64,000 bases of DNA from Chytridium lagenaria (taxonomy: Eukaryota > Chytridiomycota > Chytridiomycetes > Chytridiales > Chytridiaceae): positions 248,001 to 312,000 of the forward strand of contig JAHLKC010000010.1 in the NCBI GenBank assembly GCA_025449115.1, given 5' to 3'. How positions within the stretch are numbered: the first letter of the stretch is position 1; the number at the start of each line of letters is the position of its first letter. Shown one piece after another: positions 44,754 through 61,732 of this stretch. The position numbers and the translations under genes are program-made. Under the pieces are notes generated by a model. That model ran no database searches, was not told the DNA's origin, and saw nothing but the letters and a program-made list of their open reading frames with translations.

Positions 44754-47700
44754 ATGACGAAAGAGAACGACGACAAACCTGTGATGTTTGATGGGACACA
44801 GTTCCACATCTGGAAGTACCGCATGATCGGGTACTTGAAAGGCAAAGGCCTTTGGAAGATCGTCGAGAAGGGCTGGACGCCATATGCAGTCGTTGACACG
44901 CTTACAAATGCCGAAAAGAAGACTAGGTCAGAAGAAGAAGACCTGGACATGAAAGCAAGCAAGAATCGAATCCAGAGTTCACGACATCATCCTACCGTTG
45001 ATACAGGATGAATCCACGGCAAAGGCAACTTGGGATAAAATCATCGAGACATATGAGAGAAAGGCTCAGACAAACCAGAAACGCGATTAGACGCAAACTC
45101 ACGAACTTGAAGATGAAAGAAGAAGACGACTTGAAGACTTACATCGCGGAGGTCTCATCAACCATTCAGCAACTGAAGGCTGTGGGGGAAGACACGGCAA
45201 CCCCGCAACACATCTCCATCCTCTTGACGACCCTCCCTGAAGCATACGACATCATCGTCAACCTTCTTCAGAACGAACCCAAAGCCGAGGCTGACTATGC
45301 CTATGTCGTTGGAAAGCTCTTAGATCATGAAACGAAACTGAAAGAGAGAAGAAAGAAAATGAAGAGAACGAGGGCGCTCAGGTGCACGCTGCGGGACGCT
45401 ACAACAATCAACAACAAAGACACCGCGGCGGCGAGGACCGAGAATGCTAACAATTTGCGGAAAGAAAGGCCACTTAGCAAGAGACTGTTGGAGCGCGAGA
45501 AGAAATAACGATAACAGAAATTAAAGAGACAACGAACCTCAAGCTCAACCTGCGGCAGCTGGAAGAGGCTTTTTCCGGGGAAGAGGTCGCGGCGGTTTCC
45601 GTGGTCGAGGAGGACGTGGAAGAGGAGGTCGAGGCCGAGGTGGTTGGAATCGAGGACCGAATGCAAACCTGGCAAACCAAAACAACAATCAGAACAACAA
45701 CAACGGAGGAAATCCTGTGGTATTCGTTGCAGCAGTACCTACCGTCACATGAGCTCGGAAGGCGGTCCGCAGACTAGAGATACCAGATGGATGTTAGACT
45801 CTGGAGCCACTCACCACATGACGTTCTAGCGCAACATCCTGTCAAATTACCGCTCCATCCAGTGCAACATCAGCACTGCCGACAACAACAGCAACCTTGA
45901 ATCCCGTGGAGTCGGTGACTGTGAAGTGAAGATTAGAAACGGCGAAAGAACTGGAACGTTAAAACTCAAGAACGTTTTATACGTACCTAACATCGGACGG
46001 AACCTGATCTCGCTTGGGATGGCGAGAAAGAAGGATCTTGACATATTTCCGAAGGACAACGGATACGACCTTAAACCTAAGAAAGAACCGTCAGCACAAG
46101 CACTTGCAACGTTTACCTACAGCAGCAAAGAGAACCTCATTTACCTTGATCAAGTCATCGAATTCAAGCCAAGCACTGCCTCAGCAAAGGCTGAGAAGTC
46201 TCTGACACCGCACCAATGGCACTTGCGGATGGGTCATCTAGGAAAGAAGGGAGTGAAGAAGTTAATGAAGGTAGCGAAGGGGGTCAACATGACGAATGAA
46301 GATGACACTTACCTGTGTGAGGGTTGTGTTGATGGGAAAATGACAAGGACATCATTTCCTGACAACCCGACGAGTTGAAAGCCAAGGAGCCTCTCGAGAA
46401 AATCCACGTCGACATCGTTGGGCCTATGAAGACCGCGTCAAATGGTGGCGCAACGTTACTTCCTCACCATCGTCGACAGCGCAACAAACTACGTTACCGT
46501 TTACCTGTGCAAGAAGAAGAATGAGTCATTCAAGTTCATCAAAAGTTTTAAAGAAGAAGCCGAGAAGAAAATCAAAAGGAAGCTCATTGAAATCGTGGCA
46601 GACAACGGCGGCGAATTCAACAACAAACTAATGAAGGATTGGTGCTTAGAGCATGGGATTCGACTTACTTCACCATGCCTTACACACCGCAACAGAACGG
46701 TGTTGCCGAACGGATGAACAGGACCTTGAACGAGAGGTCTAAAAGCATGTTAAGTTCTTCAAAACTCGAAACGCGTTTTGGGGTGAAGCCGTGATGGCTG
46801 CAGCTTACCTCATTAACCGATCACCAACCCGAACGAACGAACAAGATGCAACGCCGCTTGAGAGATTCGCTGGAGTGAAACCTGACTTGTCGAGACTTCG
46901 TGGTTGGGGTTGCCTGGCACTGTCTTGATACCCAAGCAGCAACGAAAGAAGGGAGACTTTAACGCACGACGGTGTGCTCTCGTTGGGTATGAGCCGCTGG
47001 GCTATCGCCTTTGGGATTTGCAAACGAATAAGTTGGTTAGAAGCAAGTCAGTGATTTTTAACGAGGGAGTAATGGCGGCGGAAGCAGAGAAGGGAGAATC
47101 AAAGTTTGAAGGGGAGGTTCAAGAATGGAAAAACGACCTAGACTTACCGGATTACTCTACAGACTCGTCAAGCTCTGGTGGAAGTGAACTTGATACGGCG
47201 TAAACGACGAAGACTCTGAAGATGAGAAGATGATAATGTTAGTTATCATACACCCGATCGCGACGACGATGAAGATGAAGAAAGAGAGGAACCTCACTCA
47301 CCTACGGTTCGTCGATCGGTGGAAGAAGAGTTCCAAACTTCCGTGAAGACCTGGATGAGCCATACGAAACATCCCTTCGAAGGTCATCACGGAACAAGAA
47401 GAAGCCTGGAGAGTTTTGGACGGTTAGACCATCAGCAAACACGGCATCGTTAGAAGATGACGACGAACCAAAGACCTACCAGGAAGCGATGGGTAGGAAG
47501 GAAAGGACGAGTGGAGGAAAGCGATGGAGGAAGAAATGAAAAGTTTGGTTGAGATGGGAACATGGAGGTTGGTTCCCCGACCTAAAGGGAGAAAGATTAT
47601 TAAATCAGGATGGGTGTACAAAACAAAGCGAGATGAGTTGGGAAATCTCGATAAACGAAAAGCGAGATTTGTTGCTAAAGGTACTCGCAGAAACAAGGAA

Positions 47701-49054
47701 TCGACTATGACGAGAAATTCGCACCCGTCATCAAGCAAGCGACGTTGAGAGTGATGCTTGCGGTCGCTTGTCAAGAAAACATGGAGATTCGACAATACGA
47801 CGTCAAGACCGCGTTCTTGAATGGGAAGTTGGAAGATCATGAGATATATATTGAACAGCCTGAAGGATTCGTCGTTGAAGGGAAAAAGACTGGGTGTGCC
47901 TGTGCATGAAGAGTCTCTACGGACTCGTTCAAGCACCAATGTGTTTCAACACCGACTTGAACACGTTCCAAGTCGACGAGGAGAAGTTTACTCGGTCAGC
48001 GGCGGATCCATGCCTTTATTACAAGCGAAACGGCAAGGACCTCACCTTGAAGGGGTCTACGTCGATATATCATAGAAGCGTCGACGAGCAAGGAGGAATT
48101 AGACCGATCAGAAAAACGATTCATGAGACGTTACCGAGGTACAAGAGCTCCAAGTTTTCCGATACGTCCTGGGGTGGCAATGTCGCTATGATCGTGTAAA
48201 AGGGAAGATCTGTGGTGTTCCAGCAGAGATACATCGAAACGATGGGTCAAAAGCTGGAATTACCGAAAACTCTTTTACACTATACTCCAATGGACGCCGT
48301 GAAGAAACTCCTGAAGAACATGGAAGGGGAGATAATGAAAACGAACGAGAAGAATCAAGGATACCGACAGTACACTGGATCCTTAATGCATGCGATGATT
48401 GGGGACAAGACCTGATATAGCATTTCGCACTGGGAATGAGCGCTAGATTTCAAGAGAACCCTTACCCAGCGCATTGGGATGCGCTTTACCGAACGTCTTG
48501 TGGATACTTACAGCAAACGAAGCAATTGGGAATTCAATAACTCGAAAGGACAAGCTGGAATTGGTGGGATATGCAGACGCCGACATGGGAACTGATCCGG
48601 ACCATATGAAGTCAACAAGTGGTTTTGTAATCACTTTGAACGGGGAGCTGTGGTGTGGGGAACGAAAAAGCAAGCAACGACGGCTCAGTCTACCGCCGAA
48701 GCTAATATGTTTCACTTAGTGAAGCATCGTCACATATGAATATGGGTTAGCCAACTTCTGGGGGAGTTGGGTTATACGTTTAATGACCCTCCGGTGATTT
48801 ACGGCGACAACACGACAGCAAATTCCCTCGCCAGCACGCCGATAATATCGCAAAGTTCGCGACACGTGGATAGAAGGTTCCACGTCATACGAGATAGGGT
48901 TAACGCGAAGAAAATACGCGTGGAGTACCTGAACACGAAGGAGCAACCTGCAGACTGTTTACGAAAGCTTTGCCTCGAACGAAGTTTGAAGAATTACGAG
49001 CAAAGTTTGGGATGGTTAAAGTGGTTGATTAAAACTGCAAGGTTAGAAAGCTGA
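44754..49054 (+). pseudogene. Copia gag-pol of element C, multiply broken
   Basis: Gag starts MTKENDDKPVMFDGTQ at 44754. The knuckle is damaged at about 45450. Protease LDSGATHHMT is followed by a C-to-T change making a stop (MTF then tag at about 45826). Integrase is open over 45926-46370 and 46442-46660. RT and RNase H span 47520-49054, ending WLIKTARLES. The frame breaks many times, including at the YVDD box (about 48060). The nonsense change is a substitution, so at least part of the decay is real and not a homopolymer artefact. Confidence 0.85.
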
Positions 49055-49063
49055 GGGGGAGAA

Positions 49064-49451
49064 TGTTGGGTTTATTCATCTTTCTATTTTGTTTTCTCAC
49101 CCACATTCGTTATTTTGTCTAAGTTATTTTTCCCCCGAACCTATTTTTTTACGCGTTATTTTAAGTTTTGTTGATCAGTTTATTGAGCTCCTCATTCCAT
49201 TTGAGGAGCGTTAATCCCTTAACTTATTATTTATGTTTATTTATGATACGTAATTGGAGGGATTTACGGGTCATGAGTTCTGTGTAAATCCCCACCCTCT
49301 ACATGTATTGCGAAAAGTAGTTAACATTAATATATGGAAGTTTCGTAGTAATTACCTCCTGTCACCGCTGGAGACTCCATCACATTCTTTATATTAATTC
49401 TCTTTATTAATTAATTATATTTAATTACAATTGAGCCCCGTAACCCCTACA
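49064..49451 (+). repeat. 3' LTR of element C
   Basis: Starts tgttgggtttattcatc and ends gtaacccctaca. The most complete plus-oriented LTR in the window and a useful reference for the others. Confidence 0.92.
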
Positions 49452-50062
49452 CGCTAAAACTAATAAATTTCAAATATACCATTAGTGGTCTTATCGGACA
49501 AAATTTACCATGTCTGAAGATGATGAAGACGAAATCATAGCTGTTACGATCTATACAACGGACACAAAAGAAAGCATGCGCTCAAGTACCAGTCAATTGC
49601 AATGCCAGATGGACCTATCACACACTTGTTAGGGCCTGTCAACGGACCACGACACAATCTCTACCTACTCAAGAAGAGTAACATTCTCGAGATGTTGGAG
49701 GTTACAAAGGACGGAAAGCCTTCTTATCTACGGAGACCCGGCCGGCGTATGTCAACCGTGACCACTTTTGTTGCCCTTTTAAATACAGCATTACTTCCAA
49801 CAAGCCAAATTTAACAAGAGAATGAGCAAAGTGAGACAGAGTGGGGAGAGGGGATTTGGAATAATAATGCGTTATTGGGCGATTTGTGATTTCAGCAAGA
49901 ATCAAAAGCTTTTTCTGCAGCCAGTCAGGGAGACTTACAAGGTTGCCGCAATTCTCTGAAACGTCTACACGTGCTTTTATGGAAACCAAATTGCGGAATA
50001 CTTTGGGATTAATCTCCCAACCTCTTTTGAGTACTTGTACGCCGTGATGATGGAAGATTAAC
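49452..50062 (+). pseudogene. Harbinger/PIF-type DDE transposase fragment
   Basis: Plus-strand frames give HKRKHALKYQSIAMPDGPIT, then HLLGPVNGPRHNLYLLKKSN. This fits the DDE_Tnp_4 (Harbinger) pattern of H-K-R...K.Q....P.G.I..L.GP..G.RHD. Downstream are AYVNRDHFCCPFKY, a block near 49825-49915 with QSGERGFGIIMRYWAICDF and KNQKLFLQPVRETYKVAAIL, and YGNQIAEYFGINLP, which fits the C-terminal part of such transposases. The N-terminal third and first catalytic Asp are absent, cut off at the LTR of element C. The usual RHD reads RHN here, so a catalytic residue may also be lost. Several frame breaks are present. Confidence 0.65.
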
Positions 50063-50159
50063 TAAAATAAACTAAACATATATATCAAGCAATAAAAGTT
50101 TACTCTTAACTATTGTTATTCTTTGTAGCAAAATATTAGAGGCTCTGAATAAGATCACT

Positions 50160-51178
50160 TTGGGACTTCCATCAACCTCCAATCTTTTTCCTCCCTCTCT
50201 TTCCTGTTTTCACACTGCTTTTCTTCCTTAAACATCCTATCTGCCTTCAACACCTTGAGTTTCTTCTACTCCAGGCCCAACCTCTTTTCTTCCAAACCTA
50301 GCCTTTTTCCTCCATCACCATCTTTCTTTGGTGCGTAGCGTGATCAACAATCTTCAGCGATTCCTTGTCCTCAAACCACTTAAGAAGAACTGCTGCAGTA
50401 GACGTGTTTTCGAGATCAGACCGGCGCTGTTTCTTTTGCAAGGATCTGGCTGGTGATTTGATAGTTGGCTGGTCATCCTTACTCTTCACTTCAACGTCAC
50501 TAAGGGCATCCCTCCCTTTTCTGTGTCCCCACTGTTACCACGCTTCCCCTTCCCACTTGTCTTCACAAGGCCCATGGAGGCAGCTCTCACAATTGCCTCA
50601 CCCTTTGCCTCTTTATTCTGCGCTTCAGCTCTTTCCTTCTCGTTCTTCTCTGCTGTCTTGAGCTCATGGAATTCCATCAAACAATAAGGTATAAGTTTAG
50701 CAAAAGGATCAACTCCCATCACTTCTAATATTTTGGTTGAAAGCTGTTCACTCTTCTTGTATTCCTTGTCAGTCCCAGAAGCCCTCAGAGAATACACCTC
50801 CTCCTTTTTGAAGAAATCTACCAAAGTATCAAACCAACAAAGTGCCATTGCTGAATTGAGACTGTCTTGTTTGTGGTTTTCCCCAAAATCCGTAACAACA
50901 GCCCTCAAGCCATCCACCACAGCCTGCCACTTTGTGTAGCCCGCAGCAAATGGTGTTAGATCAAGAACCAGCTTCAGGAGCTCAACGTTGATGCTGGGAT
51001 TCAAGCAAAGGCTTTTCAGACTCTTTCCAGAGGTTCTGATCGGTTTCTGCGATGTCTTGCTGGAGTTAGAACCCTTTGAGGTGGTGGCCTTGTTGCTGAT
51101 GGGCTTTGGTGACCTCTGGGGCGACTTTAGGGGTGAGTTTTGGGGGGATCCATGTTTATATCTGTTGAGATTAGCCAT
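50160..51178 (-). CDS. Myb/SANT-like protein, probably the second Harbinger gene
   Basis: It starts MANLNRYKHGSPQNSPLKSP (51178). A basic Ser/Pro/Lys region is followed by SINVELLKLVLDLTPFAAGY and TKWQAVVDGLRAVV. The latter resembles the trihelix/Myb-like N-domain of proteins encoded beside Harbinger transposases (L...P....K...W..V). The rest is charged and helical (EKNEKERAEAQNKEAKGEA). The first frame stops at 50486, and a shifted frame continues (SLQKKQRRSDLENTSTA) to 50298 and perhaps to about 50160 with heptad-like sequence. It is convergent with the transposase fragment, the arrangement expected of the two-gene Harbinger layout. A cellular gene cannot be excluded. Confidence 0.5.
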
Positions 51179-53929
51179 GCTTGTTGAAATTGGTAAGTTG
51201 CAAAAATCTCTTTACTCTAGTGGGGTCGCTAGCGACAATAGTAATTTTCAATCTTACATTTAGTCTCCTTACTAAGTTGAATTGATGTTTTTGAAAATTG
51301 AAAATTGAATTTTAGCGGTTGCAAAAACTCTCTATTATCTTCAAACTTTATTAATAGTTACATGGGATCCACCTATTTATTTCAGGTTATAACCAAGTTT
51401 CTTAATGTCTGCCATGTAACTGTTTAAATTTGTTGTATTTTTTTGGTTCACCATAGTAGCCTCTGTCTGCCACAATAGTCCTGTTGGATTCCAAGAGGGG
51501 GACAAGGCTTTCTTTAATCATCTTTAGGTCTCTTCCACTTCCACATTTCTTACCACTAAAAAAAAATCAAATAAATTAATAATAGTTTACCGTATTAATA
51601 TTACTCATGATGGTAAGCATTAAAATCACCTTTTTGCGCAAGGGGTACCAGAAACATTAAACCTCTGGAAAGAAGAGTGTCCAAAGGAAGTGGATGCGCA
51701 ACTGTCAAGACTGAAGCGTTTGTGGATGCACCATCTCCAAGATTTCCAAATCGGTCTGATGGTTACAACTACATTGGGCGGATGCCAGGCAATGTGATCA
51801 TATCTACCCCTTGTTGCGTGTTTCAATTATCTCTAAATAATGAAAGATATAATAGTCCTCATTACGTTTTTTGTTTGTTTTTTAGAGTCATTAGAACTAA
51901 AATTTCAAGCTTGCAGTTATGTTATACAACAGATTGTAAGTTTAGGCCAATCAGCAGTATCAAAAATTGCCAACATTTTTGCATTCAACATTGAAGACAA
52001 TTTTTTGATAAATATAATTCTGGTTTACCCGTAGACTCAATGTCTTGACCTAGCATTGCAGCACCCCTGACAAGTTTCAATTCTTGAACACCATTCAAAT
52101 TATTAACACTCTGAATTTCTGTCTAAGGCCCTTCATCATTCAAGCCTTGAACATGGTGGAGAAAGATTTCACTGTGCTGTTATCCATTCTGAGGTACTCC
52201 AAGTGGAAGCTTGGGTGCAGCTCCTCTTTGCTGAGGTAAGGATTTTAATATGTTGTACGTCATATTTGCTCTAACACAGCTCTTTATGTCAAAAGAGGTA
52301 CAAAGAAGGAATTTAAAAGAAAACAATAACTTAAGCCAGGATCATACAAACCTAAGTGGATGAGACTACGAGGAGGAGTTAATCCTGATTAAAGAAGTAT
52401 CATAGACCTTCACAATCATTTGTGAGCTGTTTTAACTCTTTCCTGCTTCCTCCCATTTCTACACAGGGCTCCTCTCCGGCGGCACTCTCATTGAGGATAA
52501 ACTGGTAGGCAAATCATTGTAAAGAAACTAGTAATCAAGTGGTTCGTTATTTTGTCTAAGTTATTTTTCCCCGAACCTTATTTGTTTATTGTAGTCAGCC
52601 TTTGTACAGGGGTGTACCATGAAGGCCTCTATCTCTGGTTTACCTTTCCTTGGACTCCATTGTCTTGGTTTTAGTGTTGCGGCCCCCCGGCGACGTCCAA
52701 TCCTTGAACGCCTCCCCTGTAAAATTATTTTGAATCACTGTGGAAAATCATGCAATCTTTCTTTAGGTATGTGAATATACTTTGACAACTTTGTCACAAT
52801 TCTGGTAGACTGACCTGTCACAGAATACTCACATCATAACATTTGCTCAAAAGCGTTTCTTTGGAATTACTTTGGGTTATTTGATTGATGACTGTATTTT
52901 TATGTTTACGTTTGCATTTCGACTTGCTTGGAACCGTCAGTCCTTCTATTTCCATTTATTTGTTTTGCAAAGTGCATTTTTTTGCCCTTTAGTTAAGAAT
53001 ATGTTTTCCCGCCTATATCACAATCCCTTCTTTTCCCCTCTTATGTGGATAGTCAAACGTCATTACAAAGAGATTAAAGTAAATTCAAAGATCACACAAA
53101 TCAAATGCATTAAAAAAGGAAGTTCAAAAGTAAAACACAAGAAAACCACATATGGTCAACAGAAACAAACCAGATTGGTCACAGAATCCATAAACTACAA
53201 AAAAAATTTGAGTACTAAGCCTGCCGTCAACTCCACAAACATAAAAAGTCTCTACGAGCATAATTGAAGTGCTTACATGGCCATGCGGGGTATACAAAAA
53301 GGGAGAGACAAAGGGTAGCAGGACGTAACGTAATTAACAAGTAACCAAAGAACTACAAATACTTCGCACATGTGGAGTTGCTTGATAACTTCACACAATA
53401 TGTAATAAATGGGAGGGGAGAGCACAGCACAAGGCTGGCCTAAAATGACGTCTTTTTGGGTGCTGCCAATCTATTCAAGTTTGCACAATCTCTAATTTCA
53501 AAACACAATCATGGGAAATATGAAGAACGCAACTAAACATACAATAATCCTGTCGTCAACTCCACACACATAACGGTCTTGACGCAAATAACATAGAGGA
53601 CTGGGGTAGACAAGCAGGGAAGTGCATGGGAGCTACTAGTACTTATGCACTTGCCTATGAAGTGCAGTTATATTATAACTTCAAGTCCGAGTTGAACTCG
53701 GACTTTATGTGAAAACAAAAAAAAAATCTTCGGAAATGTGTATTAATAAATCATTCATGTAGACAATTTGCTTCAGATAGCAAGACAACCAAAGGAAAAA
53801 AAGGGAGAAAAAAAAAACAACCAAAAGAAGGCCGAGCAAAATTGCTCTGAATGCTTTCAAGCTGGCAAAGGCAATCATTATAATTTTCAAAGAAGAAAGA
53901 GCGGTAGGGAGTTGAGGCGCTGGTGAGGT
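51179..53929. other. Repeat debris, no gene recognised
   Basis: About 2.75 kb of AT-rich DNA without a supported gene. It contains one short copia LTR fragment (52544-52589) and a weak 20-bp direct repeat around cgtcaactccaca (about 53226 and 53552). The open frame 52872-53267 is Phe-rich, then Lys-rich, with no domain. Some of this may be the far end of the Harbinger element. Confidence 0.5.
52544..52589 (+). repeat. 46-bp fragment of the main copia LTR
   Basis: It reads tcgttattttgtctaagtt and continues to cccgaaccttatttgttta, the same as the region 49100-49150 of the element C LTR and 40806-40823. It is isolated from any internal sequence. Confidence 0.8.
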
Positions 53930-59446
<5,517 letters not shown>

Positions 59447-60760
59447 TATTTTTCTATATGTATAAAAAAGGGGGGTTGGAGTGGGTTAGGAATAACTTGG
59501 TGATAAGTAGAGTGAGAATAAGAGGCGGTGAAGAAACAGAAAATAAAGAGCTGCTATTAAATAACGAAGATTGAAATATCTACAATATTTTCTTTACCAT
59601 TCCTTGCCGCCATCTTCTACTACATCTCAATCAGAGAATCACACAGCCATATACTGAGAGGTCAGTGGAGACTGGCTCTACGGGGGGGGACAACAACCCG
59701 CCACAAGCCAAATGCTGATAATCGTTGGTTTGTTCCGCTGTTCATCTTACATGGTATAATAAGAGCTGCCAGATTGAACGACTTGCGCTTTAAGACGGTC
59801 GTCTTTTTGTAATATTCCGCCTACTCAAGGACATTTTTTACGATGGTGGTTGATTTATGTTTTATTTCCCCAGAGCTTTTACAGTCATTTTGAAGTACAT
59901 GTCCATATCCATTATAAGCTTGGATGGTGCCCAAGGCATTGATGAAAGTTAAACAATATCATCCCCGGCCTTCATGTACTTCAACTGAAAGTATGTTAAT
60001 TAAAATCGATGGAAAAGGTTGCACTGATTATGCACATGCGCGTATCTCTGTGAATCTGAGACCATCCTTCTCAAGTCCATATTGTTTGTCCGAAAGCGGA
60101 GCTGTTCATGGTCTGTGGCTACACTATGACGCATCTGTCGCTCACGATCCTTTTAGTTTTGCACCTGTAAGCGATTGATCATGAAATACGATGCCGCAAG
60201 CTCATGTCAGGAGCTCTGTTGTTCCATCCATTCTAGTTTAGACCATTTTTAGCCTCATACAATAATAATAGTCTTTATCTGAATTCCAAGACACTAAAAT
60301 TATAAATGCTTTTAAACCAACAACGCACTATTTTAAACCACTTTCTTTTGTTAATATGTAACGTCATGTAATTATTAAAATAAAATAAATATATTTTTAT
60401 TTCTGATGTTCTGGATCGATCCTTAGTTCAGTTATAAAATGAGTACAATCATGACGTTATTGAATAATTCATTATTGACATGAGAATTTGATCTATTTTT
60501 AGCATTTAAGAAATAAATACTTCACACTGAAACATGCTCTCCTTTCATTGGCTGGCTGTAGAGAAAAGAAAAGGAAAAATTTAGCCTTTTTTTATTTTTA
60601 TTTTTAATTCATATAATATATTTATTGCCGCCACTTTAATTATTATTAGTGAAAAAAAAAGGATATAAAAAGGGAGGGCTGCATCTGTCCCCATTCCGAC
60701 CTTATCCGAACAGTCAATTCCCTTCTACTTTTCTATCTTACTTTCATCACAACAACAACA
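59447..60760. other. Intergenic region between the ABC transporter and the NDUFA4-like gene
   Basis: About 1.3 kb holding divergent promoters. The open frame at 59924-60178 has no recognisable domain or splice context. From 60240 to 60650 the DNA is AT-rich. Confidence 0.5.
60664..60670 (+). promoter_or_regulatory. TATA box of the NDUFA4-like gene
   Basis: tataaaa lies 91 bp upstream of the start codon, followed by a C/T-rich stretch (ctttctatcttactttcatc region) and an aacaacaaca leader directly before the ATG, a typical highly expressed fungal leader. Confidence 0.55.
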
Positions 60761-61270
60761 ATGGGCAAGCACCTCGTCCCCGTCGCTGTAAGGATCATCC
60801 TTCCATCCATCATCCACATCCTTCCTTCATCCACATCACCCCCATGCTCTTTCTCTCTCTCTCTCTCTTTATTCCCATTTCTGTCTTGATCTGATCTCGT
60901 GTGTGTGTGTTTGTCTTGTCTTTTTAACAATTCCTTTTCAGGTCTACCCCCTCTTTGGATTCATGGCTGTCGCCATGGGCGGTGCCTCCTGGTACGTCAG
61001 CCGTCTCGCACGCAACCCCGATGTCATGTGGAACCGCAAGGCCACCACCAAGAGGTGGGACTCTGTTGAGCAGGGCTACACCACAAAGGTAAAAGACAAA
61101 AAAAAAAATGGAAAAACATGCGATCTTTATTCTACCCTTTTTTGCGGATTTTTTTTTTTTTTTTGGGAATCCGAAATTTGGGGACAATCGTTTTAAACCC
61201 CGTCCTTTTGCAGATGATGGATCCCAACGGTAGCTTTGGTGGCAAGTTCTGGAAGCGCTCCTTCTTTTAA
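60761..61270 (+). CDS. NDUFA4/B12D-family respiratory subunit
   Basis: A small inner-membrane protein of the NDUFA4/B12D family, associated with cytochrome c oxidase (earlier assigned to complex I). Exons 60761-60787, 60942-61088 and 61214-61270 give 76 residues with no frame break. It reads MGKHLVPVAVYPLFGFMAVA, a single hydrophobic membrane segment of about 20 residues, then YVSRLARNPDVMWNRK. The L-x-x-NPDV-x-W-x-R motif is diagnostic of the family. The tail is MMDPNGSFGGKFWKRSFF. Exons 1 and 2 end between codons. Confidence 0.82.
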
Positions 61271-61732
61271 GGATTCGGATTCCCGTTTCAAGTCTTTCTA
61301 CCTTCACCGCCTTCATCCATCCACTTTACATTCTACCTATCCACAATACCAAGCCCCCACCCCCCATACTTCACCAGCCCTTACGTACATTCGCTGCACC
61401 CTCCATCCACTTGGAAACTATTCTGTCTCTTGCATTCGTTGTCTCTTAATCCTTTAACGAATATATGTGGTCCCTGAAAACACACAATCTTTTTGTGGTG
61501 GCCTCATCTATTTACATTCTGCCTATCTGACTTTTTGTTTGTATTGTATTTCACCGCGTCTCAGAGTCCTTTGCTTGGTCACATACCCATTCAAGGTTAT
61601 AACTTAATATCCAGTTTTATTTGGTAATGAGCAAAGGATGCTGCTTTCATGCGTTTTTTTTAGTAATGAGCGAAACATGCTGCTCGTGTGTAGGTAAGGG
61701 TTTTTTTCTTTTTCTGAACATATTCCAACAAA
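61271..61732. other. Convergent 3' region
   Basis: 462 bp between the converging NDUFA4-like and EBP1 genes; C/T-rich then T-rich, with a duplicated phrase (agtaatgagc / ggtaatgagc with atgctgct) near 61625-61685. No gene seen. Confidence 0.5.

Larger units (their letters stand above)
44588..49451 (+). mobile_element. Ty1/copia retrotransposon C, 5' LTR truncated
   Basis: Only about 58 bp of the 5' LTR remain (44588-44645). Internal sequence follows with a 14-bp loss across the primer site. The 3' LTR at 49064-49451 is complete (388 bp, TG/CA), preceded by ctgagggggagaa. After it the DNA switches to Harbinger-like sequence. No matching target-site duplication is visible because the left end is missing. 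With so little 5' LTR and a damaged primer site the element cannot replicate by itself. Confidence 0.88.

Noticed and set aside
52872..53267. 131-codon frame in the repeat debris
   Set aside because: Phe-rich then Lys/Asn-rich sequence typical of chance frames in AT-rich DNA.
53215..53640. Direct repeat around cgtcaactccaca
   Set aside because: Only about 20 bp are shared and the flanks differ, so it is too short to define an element.
59924..60178. 84-codon open frame between the ABC transporter and NDUFA4-like gene
   Set aside because: Irregular composition, no homology I recognise, and no supporting splice or promoter signals.
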